Shown: positions 51,267 through 63,704, counted from the first letter of the stretch. The stretch: DNA of 64,000 bases from Lingula anatina (GCF_001039355.2 NW_019776117.1:36039-100038), one strand, 5' to 3'. Made by a program: numbers and translations. Notes: generated by a model not told the origin, from the letters alone.

Positions 51267-52775
51267 TTAGTTCTCGGCCATGGCGACGGAATCCGCATCC
51301 ATGCTTCTTTTTTCGACCATAGCATCCCTGGAAATGTGATCATCTCTGAGACAGAATTGTCTTGAAGGTAAATCGTTTTAGAACATTTTCCAAGTTTAAT
51401 TGTGCAAACATGTTTGATACATGTATATATTATGTTTAGAAAAGTAAATATCCTAGAACGGGATACTAGGGAAAAATAAAAATAAAATATATTTCTCCAA
51501 CATACGACCTGTGCCTTAGGGTAACACAATGAGTTTAAAATACACAAAAGCGCACAATGACCAGTGAACAGTTTAAGATATTTACATGTATATGTTTATT
51601 CTGAATATTAAGGGAACAAGTTGGACCCCCTCAAAACCCGCATACAAGTACCTGTCTCTATCAGTGCCACTTGCTTCATCTGTCACTGATCGCTTGTTGG
51701 TGCATGTGCATGTAGTCGGTCGGGGTCTTGTTCCTACCAAATAGGGGGTCCTAGCGTCAGTGCTTTAGATATCAAAGATAGAACATTACCATATACAGGT
51801 ATATTAAGGTAATGATATCTAGGCAAAAAAGAAGGCGAAGGGTTTTTAAAATTCCGTAGTTATTCTTCAAAAAATGATTTGGTCTGCATTACTATGAACT
51901 TATAGCTGAAGGCATTAATAAAATTCGAATAACTATGTTGTTTTTTTTTTCATACCACTCACCAATTCTCATAAAACTCACCTGTAACCACCTAATCTGT
52001 AACCACAGTCTCTCCGACAGCCCCCGCCACAAGCACAGCCGAAAATATTGCAACTCTGATACCCGCAATACGGAGTCCCCTGGAATGACAACAGCACTAA
52101 ATAAATCTGTTCAACGTTAGGTCCATTTCTTCATTCCTTTTTCAAATGTCATATTGCTAGATCTACGGTAGATATTATGATAATTCTGTGTGCGCGTGGA
52201 GCCGGACATGGAGCAGAATGGTTTTAAAGTACTGCTACTGAAAAAAACATAATTTATGATGTGATTTTTGTGTTAGTGCGACTGAAGTTGATGATGGTTG
52301 CAAATAATGACTTATTCACTAACTTCGTCTAAATGCGTGAATTTTTCAGGGAAGTGAAAGCACTCGGAATATAAAGAACCGATGACCACAAAGATTCAGG
52401 ACCGGAAACGAAAGAACTCTCTGATGTCGTTGGCAGCGTTTCATCCTTCCTGTGGTGATCCACCATTAAAAGTTGCCACTTATTGTAAACTTCACCAAAT
52501 TTAGTCATGCTGCCGTCTCATTTCCCAAGCACATTTAATAGCAAATATTCAAAAATGCAAATATCCATGCCCATTCGATACTTAACAACAGAGTTGCACA
52601 GTAAACTAATGGCTGATGTATTCATATGAAACATGGTATTGCAAATTAGCTGACTTACAGCAGTGCAATCTTTGCAGAAACCTTTATCCGATTTGCAGCA
52701 AACCGCCTCTGTTTCTTTAATAAGAGAAGCTGTTACACATGCTGCCACCAGGATGCCAACTATGGATCCGACCAT
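51267..52775 (-). CDS. Diedel-like secreted cysteine-rich protein, copy D
   Basis: Coding exons: 52775-52659, 52079-51982, 51750-51652 and 51327-51267; 375 nt, 124 residues, phases 0, 2, 2. Signal peptide, VCCKSDKGFCKDC, YCGYQSCNIFGCACGGGC, RDC, a TTCTCTNKRS segment in the short (99-nt) exon 3, and a last exon ending DSVAMAEN. All splice borders are GT/AG and all twelve mature cysteines are present. The proximal untranslated exon is at 53352-53259 and a distal one at 58401-58307. Confidence 0.8.
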
Positions 52776-53258
52776 GTTCTGTAATTACAGCTGGAATGCC
52801 ATGTATGATGTACAGATGTCTATTGTTTAGGCATTGGAAAATGCAATCATACAATAAAGGCAAATGTTTTTCTTCATTAAATAAATATATTATTTACACA
52901 ATACAAATAACATTTCTGATTGAAAACTGCAGGAGTCGTCATAGCTGAGTGACTACCGATGTTTGATATTGGCATAAATGGTCTCTTTCACATTTGCAAA
53001 CTGCGTGACAAAATATTATCATGCATTTTTAATCTTGTTATGTGGACATAGTAACAGGGAGTGTCTCCCCCTTTCTAGTCTTCATTCTGCCTCATAAATT
53101 CTGCGTTTTACTATAGTCCGGATTTAATGTTTTACTTGGGCGTAATTTTATCCTCTAAACCCAAAGTATGGCTTGCCAATTCTAAATAAACATATCTTTC
53201 AGTTTTATCTGCCCTGTCCGTGTTCCCCTATCGTTAACTCCCAATGAAGAGAACTTAC

Positions 53259-53352
53259 CTTTAATGAGCACTTCAACTTGACAGATTCAACCAACCCTAA
53301 AAATCCCCTTGCCTCTAGTTTTCACTACGACGGAGAGCAGAATGAGACAACT
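53259..53352 (-). promoter_or_regulatory. Proximal promoter and untranslated exon of copy D
   Basis: ATATAATTG box upstream, initiator TCAGTT near 53352, and the donor AAAG|GTAAGT. Confidence 0.68.
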
Positions 53353-53584
53353 GAATGATGATAGTGCAATTATATGTTCTATTAAGTGGTGATACAATCA
53401 GCCAAAGATGCTGGTATCCTTCGTAAAAACAAACTGTAACTTAATTTATCAGGTTGCTGTTTGATAAACCATGACAGACATGTACAGTTCGGAAAATTTA
53501 GAGCCTTCTGTTCTGAAAAGCTTTCATGTATTTTTGTATTATGGTGGGCGGAAAAAAATAAAACAGTAAGTTTTAAAGTTTTTT

Positions 53585-54470
53585 CAGCAGCTGGGTTAAT
53601 AAGTTGTGTTCTGTTCCAAGAGTGTCTTAGTTGTCTTTTCAACCGTGGTTATGCACTATTACTATTCTGAGCGATAAATGACTATCAAACATAATGATGC
53701 GATTCTTGTCCCTTGACATAATTGGTGGTTTTGCAAACCAAGTCTCTATTTTTCACATTATAGAAGAGGGCTTTTGCCTATAAAATGATGCCTTTTGTTC
53801 GGAAAGCATTGAAGTATTATTTGCGTTAACTGTAATATAGTAGTCGCAAAACCAATTCAAACCGTTTTGTGCCAATAAGTATTTTCTATTCTCTCCTTTC
53901 TGCACAAAGAGTGTCTTAGTTGCCTTTAAACCGTGAATATACACTATTATTATTTTGAGCAATAAATGACCATCAAAATAATGATGTCCGTTCTTGTCCC
54001 TAGACAAGATCGGTGGTTTTGTTAACCAAGTCTCTATTTTTCACATTATAGAAGAACGTTTTGGCCTATAAAATGATGCCTTTTGTTCGGAAAGCATTGA
54101 TGTATTATTTGCATTATCTATAATATAGTGGTCGCAAAACCAATTCAAACCGTTTTTGCGCAATTAGGTATTTTTGTTTTATTCTCTCCTTTCTGCACCA
54201 AGTTTCTATTTTTCACATTATAGAATAGGGTTTTTGCCTATAAATTATGACTTTTGTTCGGAAAGCATTGATGTAATATTTGTATTATCTGTAAAATAGT
54301 GGTCGCAATACCACTTCAATACGTTTTTGCGCAATTAAGTGTTTTTGTATTTATCTTTCTTTTCTGCACCAAATCGTTATTTTTTTACATTATAGAAAAG
54401 GGTTTTTGCCTATAAAATCATCCCTTTTATATATTTGTTTTATTCTCTTTTTTTGCACCAAGAGTTTATG
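53585..54470 (+). repeat. ~170-bp satellite array of unit D
   Basis: About five copies; the motif TCACATTATAGAA recurs about every 165-175 bp. It breaks off at an insertion near 54470 and resumes after 56560. Confidence 0.87.
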
Positions 54471-56562
54471 TGGAGAGTCTCACTAGATTACTGCCAGCTT
54501 AGCCGGCTTAAGCGTCTGTCCCGCCCACTAAAAGCTGTAAGGGGGTAATTAACTGTGGTGCGCTCGGCTGACTGCAATTTAGCGTGAACCCCCAGGGAGA
54601 TAGATCGATCTAAATCTAAATCTCTGGATCGATATAAATCCCTGGGAATGCACCATTGGAGCATTTAGTACTTTGGTATTTCATTAAGCATATTGGTAAA
54701 GAGGTCATGGGTATATTTCTCAGAAACTAGCCATACACATAGGTCACTGCAGGTTGCAAAAATCGGAAGGTTTCGTCCAATTCACACACTGATCTTTGTC
54801 TTACATGAAGCACTTATGGCCCACATGGATGTGATTTGAGTACAGTACTGGGCGTAGTTTCATCAGCTCCCCTTATAAGCATTGGAATTGCAAATGCTTG
54901 GCATGTTGTAATCTTTTCCAGCATGTAGGGGAATGTCACCAACTTACAGTAACATGGTCTTATGGAAGAGGTGCGCATGATTTTTGTACGGCTATATTGG
55001 ATTTTTATTATTGTACAAAACCTTTGAGCTTCTTTTTTATAAACAATTAAATAGATAATGTTATTCTAGACATGTACATATTCGTTATGCTATAAAGTAC
55101 AATGGTCCAAGAACATGCATATGAATGTGAAGAAACTTGTACATAATTGACTGTGAATAAACATGCCATCTTAAATTTATCTGCAAACAGTGAAAAAAAT
55201 TATCATATACCCATATATTGTAAAATGAAAATGAAATGTACTTCATCAAATGAGATATTTTAGCTTTTGTGAGATACGTGACTTTGACTCATATGAGGGT
55301 AATGATAAGGGATTTGTGTTGGCCATTTTGGGTGTTTCTATGAGCATAAAGCCTTCATTCTGTATATAAATAGTAAAACATGCAGGAAGTTAGGGTAGAG
55401 TATCTGTTTAATGAAATTTTGCTTCTAGAAGATTGAAAGAAATTCTGACGTAAAGAAAAAGGATTAAATTGCAAATTTGGTCAAATTTTGGCTGCCATCT
55501 TGGATAGTGTCCACATTGGATTAATAGGCAGTCTATAATTAACCTTTATAAAATTAAAACAAGTGTACTTTACCCATATGTTTTAAAATGAAAGTATAAT
55601 ATACTTCATTAAATAAGAGATACCAACCTATGATATGATATATGTTTAGCATTTGACTCAAATTGGTAAGGGGTGTATGGCAGCCATATTGGATTTTTCT
55701 CCAATTATCAAACTTGAATTCTGCATTCAGATAGTAAAAATGTAGAAAGTATTGGAGAGATTCTATATTTGATAAAATTTAGCTTTTGTCATGATTGAAA
55801 GAAGTTCTGGATTACAGAAACCATGACTTCATCGCAAAAACTTGGGACATTTTGGCCGCCATTTTGGAAAAAAAGTAGCCATCTTGGATTAAGATAGCTC
55901 TTTGAATTTAACTTTAAAATATTGAAACAATTCCCCTTTACCCAAAAATTGTAAAATAGAAATAGCATTTGATTCATTAAAGTAGATATTTGAACTTTTC
56001 TATAAAAGACAAATGGTACCCTTGACTCATAATGGTGAGGGGTGTGTGGCGGCCATCTTGGATTTCTTTGTAATCACAACGCCTCTATACTATACATAGA
56101 TAGTGCAAATGCAGGAAAAAAGTAGAGGCAATCTTTATTTGATAAATGTTTGCTCAAATCATGATTGGAAGAAATTCTAGGTCAATGAAAATAGTATTTT
56201 AATGCAAAGAATGTTGAAATATTGGCCGCCATCTTGGATGGAGCGGCCATTTTGAGTCCAATTGACCGATTGCTGCTACAGATCACCAGATAGTACATAT
56301 TTCCACAATATATGGACAATGAAAATATCAACCCTGAAACAAACTGAAAATATCAACCATTTTTCACAATTTATCCATTTATTGCATATTGATTAGGGGT
56401 GGCGGCCATCTTGGATTTTTGGGAACTTTTGCAATTGAGCCCATTTGTCCAATAAGCAGATTCATAAACCCCAAATATCAGGCTCTCCGACCACATATTC
56501 GAAAATTTTATATCATAAAAATTTTTCACCCTTTTTTTTAGCCTTGGCTCCCCTACTATAAA
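54470..56562. mobile_element. 2.1-kb insertion with ~365-bp internal repeats
   Basis: Satellite sequence GCACCAAGAGT stops at about 54470 and its continuation GCCTTTTCAAC resumes at about 56562. Inside, a ~365-bp unit containing GGCCATCTTGGATT appears about three times (around 55320, 55680 and 56045). Near 54590-54648 is a palindrome bounded by CCCAGGGA / TCCCTGGG. No protein frame is visible. Confidence 0.6.
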
Positions 56563-56626
56563 TGCCTTTTCAACAGTGAATATGTACTGTGAAAATTTTA
56601 AACAGTTTAGTCTTTCGTGTTTATTC

Positions 56627-56990
56627 TACAGGGGTTGACAATGGAAATGCACAATCTATGTAAAAACTGCACTATTTTACATGGGAGACCACTCGTCAAA
56701 AATTGATTCACGGTTAATTGCTTGCGTAACCAGTGAAGGATTTTCATCAATTATTAACAATATAAACTTTGTCAGTGAGGTGTAACATACACTGTACGTC
56801 TGGCTGTCACATTCCTGTCATGGTGAACGCACGGGAAAACTCAATGAAGGAAGAAAAGAAATTGCTATTCTGGTGGAGGAGGTTTTACCGTGTAGATGTC
56901 CCCCAGATATCCGCTAGATGTGTCTGATCAGATTATTTTGCAAAAGGAAGGACACTATTGATGTCATATGTTTATTTTCATTAAAGTCGT
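56627..56990 (+). mobile_element. Degenerate Tc1-like fragment
   Basis: It begins CAGGGGTTGACAATGGAAATGC and includes the KEEKKLLFWWRR-like damaged helix-turn-helix frame near 56840. Same family as 20310-20690. Confidence 0.6.
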
Positions 56991-58306
56991 TACACGCGAA
57001 ATAAAAAAAAGTGAAGTAACTGTTTGTAATTCTGGGCAATAAACATTTATCAAAAGTAGCTGATCATTTTGCTGTCCGAAATCAAAATGTTTTGTTTTAA
57101 AAAGCAAAGCCACCTTTTTAAATTACGAAAGACAAACTTCAGAAATAAGAGGGAGCCTCGGTAGTGTCTTTCGTTCTGGAGAGTTTTGATGTCTTTTTTT
57201 GCATTATTTTCATTAATGTGGTTGCACAAAAATATATTCATCTAGTTTAAAGGTTTTTGGCAGCTAGGTTTGTATATATAGCAAGATTGATGGTGTTTAG
57301 CTATAAAATGATGCGTTCTAGCTGTTCAAAGCTTTGATGCAATATTTGTAATTATCTGTAGTATAGTGGTCGTAAAAACCCATTCAATAAGGTTTTGCAC
57401 AATTAAGTATTTTTTGTTTATTCACTCTTTCCTGCACTACCATGTGTACTGTTAGTGTCGAAGTTGCTTTTTCCATCGTGACCATTTTCAACAATATACC
57501 ATTTTTAAAAATAACATTTTACATCTTACGTCTCACATGTACATTCTGGAACTTAAATTGCGTTCTTAACTCTCATATACCGATACGGAATGGATTCCGA
57601 GGATCAGATTATAATGATTATAGTCTCTTTATCTAGGTAATAAAATGGATAAGTATCACTAGTATCAATGGCACCAGAAAAAAATGTTAATCGGATTACT
57701 ATCCTGTGGTACTGAATGGCGATTATGATGATAATAATATCAGTGATGTTTATTGCTTCTATAAGATTTTTACAAATGCTTTGAAATAAAAAATGTCATC
57801 ATGTAATAAAGGAATTTGCTCATCTTTATATAATTAATCTATAATACCTACATAATACAGCTACTATTTTCGAATGAAAACTGAAGGGGTATTTTATACC
57901 GAAGTGAGTACGGATGTTTGTTATTACCATAAATGATTTCTTTTGCATGCAATATTTAAAATACAGTATTTCAGTCCATGTGAAAAAACATCATTGACCT
58001 TTTCATCTTGTTATGTGGACGTTGTAACAAGAGTTGGATTTATTTCCTGTCCCTGTGCAGGTCTATAAAATATGCATATTTTTTCAGACAAATCGGGTGT
58101 AAGGCTAAGGGATCTTTCTCTCTGCTTTTCTAAAATTTGTAAAATCTACAATTTGCTAATATTTGAAGTGGATGTTTTCCTATGGGGTCATATAAATATC
58201 TTTAAACGCCAAGGTATGGCTTTCTAATTCCATATCTACGCAATTAGTATTTTTATCTGCCCTGCCCATGTCTCCCTCTTGTTAACTCCCGATAAACAGA
58301 ACTTAC

Positions 58307-58401
58307 CCTTAAAGAGCACTTCGACTTGACAGATTCAACCAACCGAAAATGATCCCCTCTCTTTCAGACTTCACAAATGCGGAGAGCAGAACGATACAAC
58401 T
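58307..58401 (-). promoter_or_regulatory. Distal promoter and untranslated exon of unit D
   Basis: Initiator TCAGTT near 58401, donor AAGG|GTAAGT, and GTGTAACTGG in place of the TATA box. Confidence 0.55.
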
Positions 58402-58714
58402 GAATGATTATCCAGTTACACCATGTCATTTCTACTGACGCACCAAAAATTGAGTGGTAATACAATCAGTCAAAATGCTGGTAGCCGCGGTTGCTCATTA
58501 TAGTTTTGTAAAGGAAAAATTATTTTTTTATTTTCTCAGGTTGCTTTTTATTTTAAACGACGAAAACCGTGTACAGTTAGGATACATTTGTTCTATGTAG
58601 CTTAAATGACTTTTAATCACCCTTGAGGTTGAAAAGCACCATTAACTAAATTCAATAGCGCGCTGTTAAATTAAACTTCGATCACCAAGATTTGGCATGC
58701 AGCCCACCACCATT

Positions 58715-58908
58715 AAGGCCCCTTTACATTGGGCGGCGTCCATTCCGCGTCCCCTGTGCGAATTCTGCATCACTGTGGTTGTAGAAAGGAGGCAGCCGCA
58801 TATATTGCTTTGATCGCAGAATAAATGCTCAAATGCACGTAAAGTGTTTTTTTTACCCTCAAACGGGGCCATATGACGGGACGCCGTTCTGTGAAAACAG
58901 GGCTTGTC
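58715..58908. mobile_element. ~205-bp MITE, third copy
   Basis: Diverged ends (GGCCCCTTTACATTGGGCGG and the inverted GACGCCGTTCTGTG). Same place in the unit as 48583-48787. Confidence 0.65.
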
Positions 58909-59549
58909 GTCTTTCATTTTTGATTAAGCTAATGAAGAATAAATTTACGTTATAAGTCTCCGCCAAACATTTTCCACATTTTCCACTATATCATTTATTG
59001 ATGTCTATGGATTCACATATTGGTGTTTGGGGATGTGAGGATTTTTGCTGGCTTCCATCAAAACAAGATTTTTACCGCGATTTTGCGAGGCTTTCGAGAT
59101 ATGGGATAGCGAGGAATCGCCATGCTTGCGCCCACTCGCCATAAGCGAAGCTTTCGAGATACGGGGTCCCGGTTATCATCTGAAATCACAGGCAAAAGTC
59201 TGACTATATTCTGTGCACAATATAATATTGTATAAACATCGCCAACGCATAATTTTAAATACTTTCCGAGAAAACAAGTTTAATTTCTAATGCAATGTGA
59301 AGAATGATAAACAAAATTATGTCATGAACCATATTGTATTTTATTCAACTTCTAAAATGGTTTTCACTAAAAAAAGAATGAATCATTTAACGACAGTAAA
59401 GAATCAAGGTCTCATTTTAGCATCCTGTACTGTATTATGTACAGGTTGGAGGACGCACTTAAAGCATTTATGGGTGGAATCAAAACTTCTGTAACGTTTT
59501 TCCACATACAAAGTTAGTATGAGCACATTTTTGCTTGCAGGGTTATCCC

Positions 59550-59770
59550 TTAGCTGTACACTTCCGAGGATATCCCACACGTTTTAAATAAGGTCCCGAT
59601 CTAGGGAGTGAGCTGGCCATTGAGAGGTCTGTATCTGGGTCACATATAAAAAAACTATTGTTGCTTTGGCTGCACGTGGACAAACATTGTCAGGCTGAAG
59701 AAAATATTGGTGGTCATAGTCCCGAAAATATATTGTTGGCTCTCTGCCCTAATTGCCCGATCCCCATTTT
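59550..59770 (-). pseudogene. Tc1-like transposase C-terminal fragment
   Basis: The minus strand reads DHQYFLQPDNVCPRAAKATI, then QWPAHSLDRDLI, a stop, and NVWDILG. This matches the DDE-end consensus of Tc1-like transposases (QQDNA..H, WPAHSPDLNPIENVWD). It is interrupted and truncated. Confidence 0.7.
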
Positions 59771-60944
59771 TAAAATTAAGATCATAAAGTATCTATGTTC
59801 ACATTGGTTAAGGTGATGAATCTATCTTCCAAGGGCAGATGGAATGTTGTTAGCAAAACCGCTACAGAAATGCGTAGGCTAAATAAATATAATCCACAAG
59901 GGAAAAATTAAAACAACAGAAACGCGACTGGTGGATGCAACTTTTATTCTCTGCCCTTCGTGACGTCTTTGGATAGTGCTTCTTTAGGCTGGCCAGAGCT
60001 TGGCTTTGGCGAAGCATGGTACAGTTAAAAAAAGTATCCATATATCGGTAACTACTGCATAGAAGAATTTGAATTTGCGCTTGCCTTCGGTCAATTTAGT
60101 AGTGCGTAAAATGAGTCAAACAGCGGTGCCAAAAAGACAGACATTGCGAGGCAGCTTATTCTTTCACAGGGAACGGTCCGCACAGTTGCATAGAGTTACA
60201 GCCAGACTGATGAGCCTTTTTTTCAAATTCTGAAAACGTCCCATTTAAGTTCCAAACAGTTTTTATTGCACAGATAAATAAACTTACACCATGTGAACGA
60301 ACCAGACATGAGATTAAGAAGAAAAGCTACAATGTATATAACACCCAAAACCAATATAGAGGTGCTTTACACAGGCTGACGTCTCAAAAGATAAAATTGA
60401 ATTCTCTCGATTTTGAATCTTTTTTTAAGCATATATGTGTATAGAACGAAAATCCACGACTTTCCATTTAACATCTACATTTGTTTTGTAACACGGTGTA
60501 TATCACTCTGTAAGAAGACAAATTGCAGCGTTTGTTCTGGCTAGTAGATATAATAATATCGTATACCTAAAAGATTTCTATTTGAAACACCTATGAAATT
60601 AGGGGCCACTTTGGTGTTAGACTATTACGTTTTTATTTACCATAATTTCCAGGACAGTGAAACTTCGGCACGAAAATCTTAATGTGGGGGACCCTCAAGG
60701 TAACAAACATACTTTCTAACCTGATCTAGATCGTGCCTGTGACATCATTTGCACTTCTTTATTGGGTTTTGGTGATAAGAGTTGCAAACCAGCGGCTATG
60801 CCGGATGATTATGAAGATTCTGGTGAATAACTCCAAATGAAAACTGAATAGCATATAATGCCATATAATCAAGCTAACGTGAATATGCCTCGACTGAAAC
60901 TCGGCTTTTTTTTTTTTAAAGAGAGCTAAATTTCCCAGAACTTC

Positions 60945-63036
60945 TTAGTTCTCGGCCATGGCGACGGAATCCGCATCCATGCTTCTTTTTTCGACCAAAG
61001 CATCCCTGGAAATGTGATCATCTCTGAGAATTGTTTTGAAGGTAAATACTGTTGGAACATTTCCCAAGTTAAATTGTGCAAACATGTTTGATACATGTAA
61101 ATATTATGTTTAGAAAAATAAATATCATTGAACGGGATTCCAGGGAAAAATAAAAAGAAGATATATTCCCCAACATACTATCTGTCCCCTATCGTAACCC
61201 AGTGAGATTAAATACACAACATCGCACAATGCACAGTAAACATTTTAAGAGATTAACGTGTATGTTTTTTTTTTTAATATTAGTGGAACAAGTTGTACCC
61301 CCTCAAAACCCGCATACTAGTACCTGTCTCTATCAGTGCCACTTGCTTCATTTGCCACTGATCGCTTGTTGGTGCATGTGCATGTAGACGGTCGGGGTCT
61401 CGCAATTACCGTATAGGGGGTCCTAGCGTCAAAGTTTTAGATATCAAATATCAAAGAAAGAACATTGCCTTATACAGGTATATTAAGGTACCCAGAGGGC
61501 AAAATGTGTTGTTTTAACATTGAAACAACGTTGAACCATAACGTTGATAATATGTTGGATAAACATTGAATTTGAAAGTTGACTCAACCTCAGATAACAA
61601 CGTTGTATCAACGTCGGATAACAACATTGTATCAACCCCAGTTGTTAGACAACATTCTTGCATGAAAAGACATTGAAATATAACCACATTTAAATATAAC
61701 CGGAGGGTAGGGTATAAAAGTATGGCCTTTAAGTTAAAATTTCCAAGGTTTAGATTATAAAGAGAGAATATATATATATATATATCACCGTTCCTTTTAT
61801 ATTGATAAAGTTAGCTACAGTATTGATAAACAAAGTATCACGTTATCAACAATTAATATTTTTAATATTTTAAATTACAATCCATGTCTGCAAGGTTGTG
61901 TCAATGACCAAAATACAACGTTGAGTCAATTATGACGGTGTTTCGACGTGGTTGGATCAACGTTAATTTACGTTGAATTTAGATAGATCAACGGCAATCC
62001 AATTTATCAACCTGTTTTCAACGTTGATCCAACGCGACTATGCCTGCTGGGTAATGAAATCTAAGATAAAATGAACGCGAAGAGTTAATAAATATTTGTT
62101 TAAATCCGCAGATATTCTTCAAATAAAAAAAAATTGGCCTGCATTACTTTGAATTCATAGTTCAAGGCATTAATAAAATTCGAATAACTATGTTTTTTTT
62201 TTCATATCATTTACCAATCCTCATAATACTCACCCCCAATCACTTAATGTGTAACCACAGTCTCTCCGACATCCCCCGCCACAAGCACAGCCGAAAATAT
62301 TGCAACTCTGATACCCGCAATATGGAGTGCCCTGGAATGACAACAGCACTAAGTAAATCTGTTCAACGTTAGGTCCATTTTTCCATTCCTTTTTGAATGA
62401 GATATTGCCTGATCTATTATGATAATTCTGTGTTTGTGTGGAGCCGGGACATGGAGCAGAATGGTTTTAAAGTACTGCTACTGAAAAAAAACATTATTTA
62501 TGATGTGATTTTTGTGTTAGTGCAACTGAAGTTGATGATGGTTGCAAATAATGATTATTCACTTACTTAGTCTAAATGCGTGAATTTAACAGGGAAGTGA
62601 AAGCACTCGGAATATAAAGAACTGATGACCACAAAGATAGCATTCGGGACCGGAAACGAAAGAACTCTGTGATGTCGTTGGCAGCGTACCCTTCTCTCTG
62701 TGGTGATCCACCATAAAAGGTTGCCACTTATTGTAGACATCACCAAATTTAACAATAAAATAGCTATTTCACCATGCTGCCGTTTCATTTCCCAAGCACA
62801 ATTAATATGCAAATATTCAAAAATGCAAATCTCCATATCCGTTCGTTACTTAACAACAGTAAACCACTGGTGGATGTAATCATATGAAACATGGAATTGC
62901 AAATTAGCTGACTTACAGCGGTGCAATCTTTGCAGAAACCTCCTTCAACTGCTTTGCAGCAAACCGCCTCTGTTTCTTTAATAACAGAAGCTGTTAGACA
63001 TGCTGCCACCAGGATGCCAACTATGGAACCGACCAT
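60945..63036 (-). CDS. Diedel-like secreted cysteine-rich protein, copy E
   Basis: Coding exons: 63036-62917, 62331-62234, 61422-61324 and 61005-60945; 378 nt, 125 residues, phases 0, 2, 2. Signal peptide, VCC...GGFCKDC, YCGYQSCNIFGCACGGGC, RDCGYTLSDWG, an STCTCTNKRS segment in the short exon 3, and a last exon ending DSVAMAEN. Intron 2 carries a 561-bp insertion (61491-62051). The proximal untranslated exon is at 63588-63494. Any distal module would lie beyond the window. Confidence 0.8.
61491..62051. mobile_element. Non-autonomous element with TCAACGTTGA-type repeats and TA target duplication
   Basis: Ends CCCAGAGGGCA and TGCCTGCTGGG, flanked by TA on both sides. Copy D preserves the empty site (AAGGTAATGATATC near 51810). 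The interior is rich in AACGTTG palindromes on both flanks. No coding frame. Confidence 0.85.
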
Positions 63037-63493
63037 ATTCTGTAATTACAGCCGGAATACTACATATGTACACATATCTATCGTTTAGTCATTGGAAAAT
63101 GCAATCATACAATGGAGGCAAATGTTTTTCTTCATTAAATGAATACATTGTTCACACAATACTAATAATATTCTGATTGAAAACTGCATGATTCGTTATG
63201 TCTTAGTGAACAGGAATACCGATGTTTGCAATTGGCATAAATGATCCCTTTCACATTTGCAAACCACAAGACAAAATATTATCATTCTTTTTTAATCTTG
63301 TCATGTGGACATAGTAACAGGGAGTGAATCCCCCTTTCTAGTCTTCATTCTGCCTCTTACTAAATTCTACGTTTTGCTATAGTCATCCTCTATACCCAAA
63401 GTATGGCTTGCCAATTCTAAATATACATAACTTTCAGTTTTATCTGCCCTGTCCGTGTTCCCCTATTGGTAACTCCTAATGAAGAGAACTTAC

Positions 63494-63588
63494 CTTTAAT
63501 GAGCACTTCAACTTGACGGATTCAACCAAACCTAAAAGATCCCCTTGCTTCTAGTCTTCACTACGACGAAGAGTAGAATGAGACAACT
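63494..63588 (-). promoter_or_regulatory. Proximal promoter and untranslated exon of copy E
   Basis: ATATAATTGG box upstream, initiator TCAGTT near 63588, and the donor AAAG|GTAAGT. Confidence 0.68.
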
Positions 63589-63704
63589 GAATGATGATAG
63601 TCCAATTATATGTTCTATTTAGTGGCACAATTGAGTGGTGATACAATCATCCTAAATGCTGGTATCCTTCGGAAAAACAAACTGTGACTTTATTTATCAG
63701 GTTG

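Noticed and set aside
61931-62045. AACGTTG repeats as a possible CRISPR-like or promoter array
   Set aside because: They are parts of the inverted ends of one element with a TA target duplication, without regular spacing.
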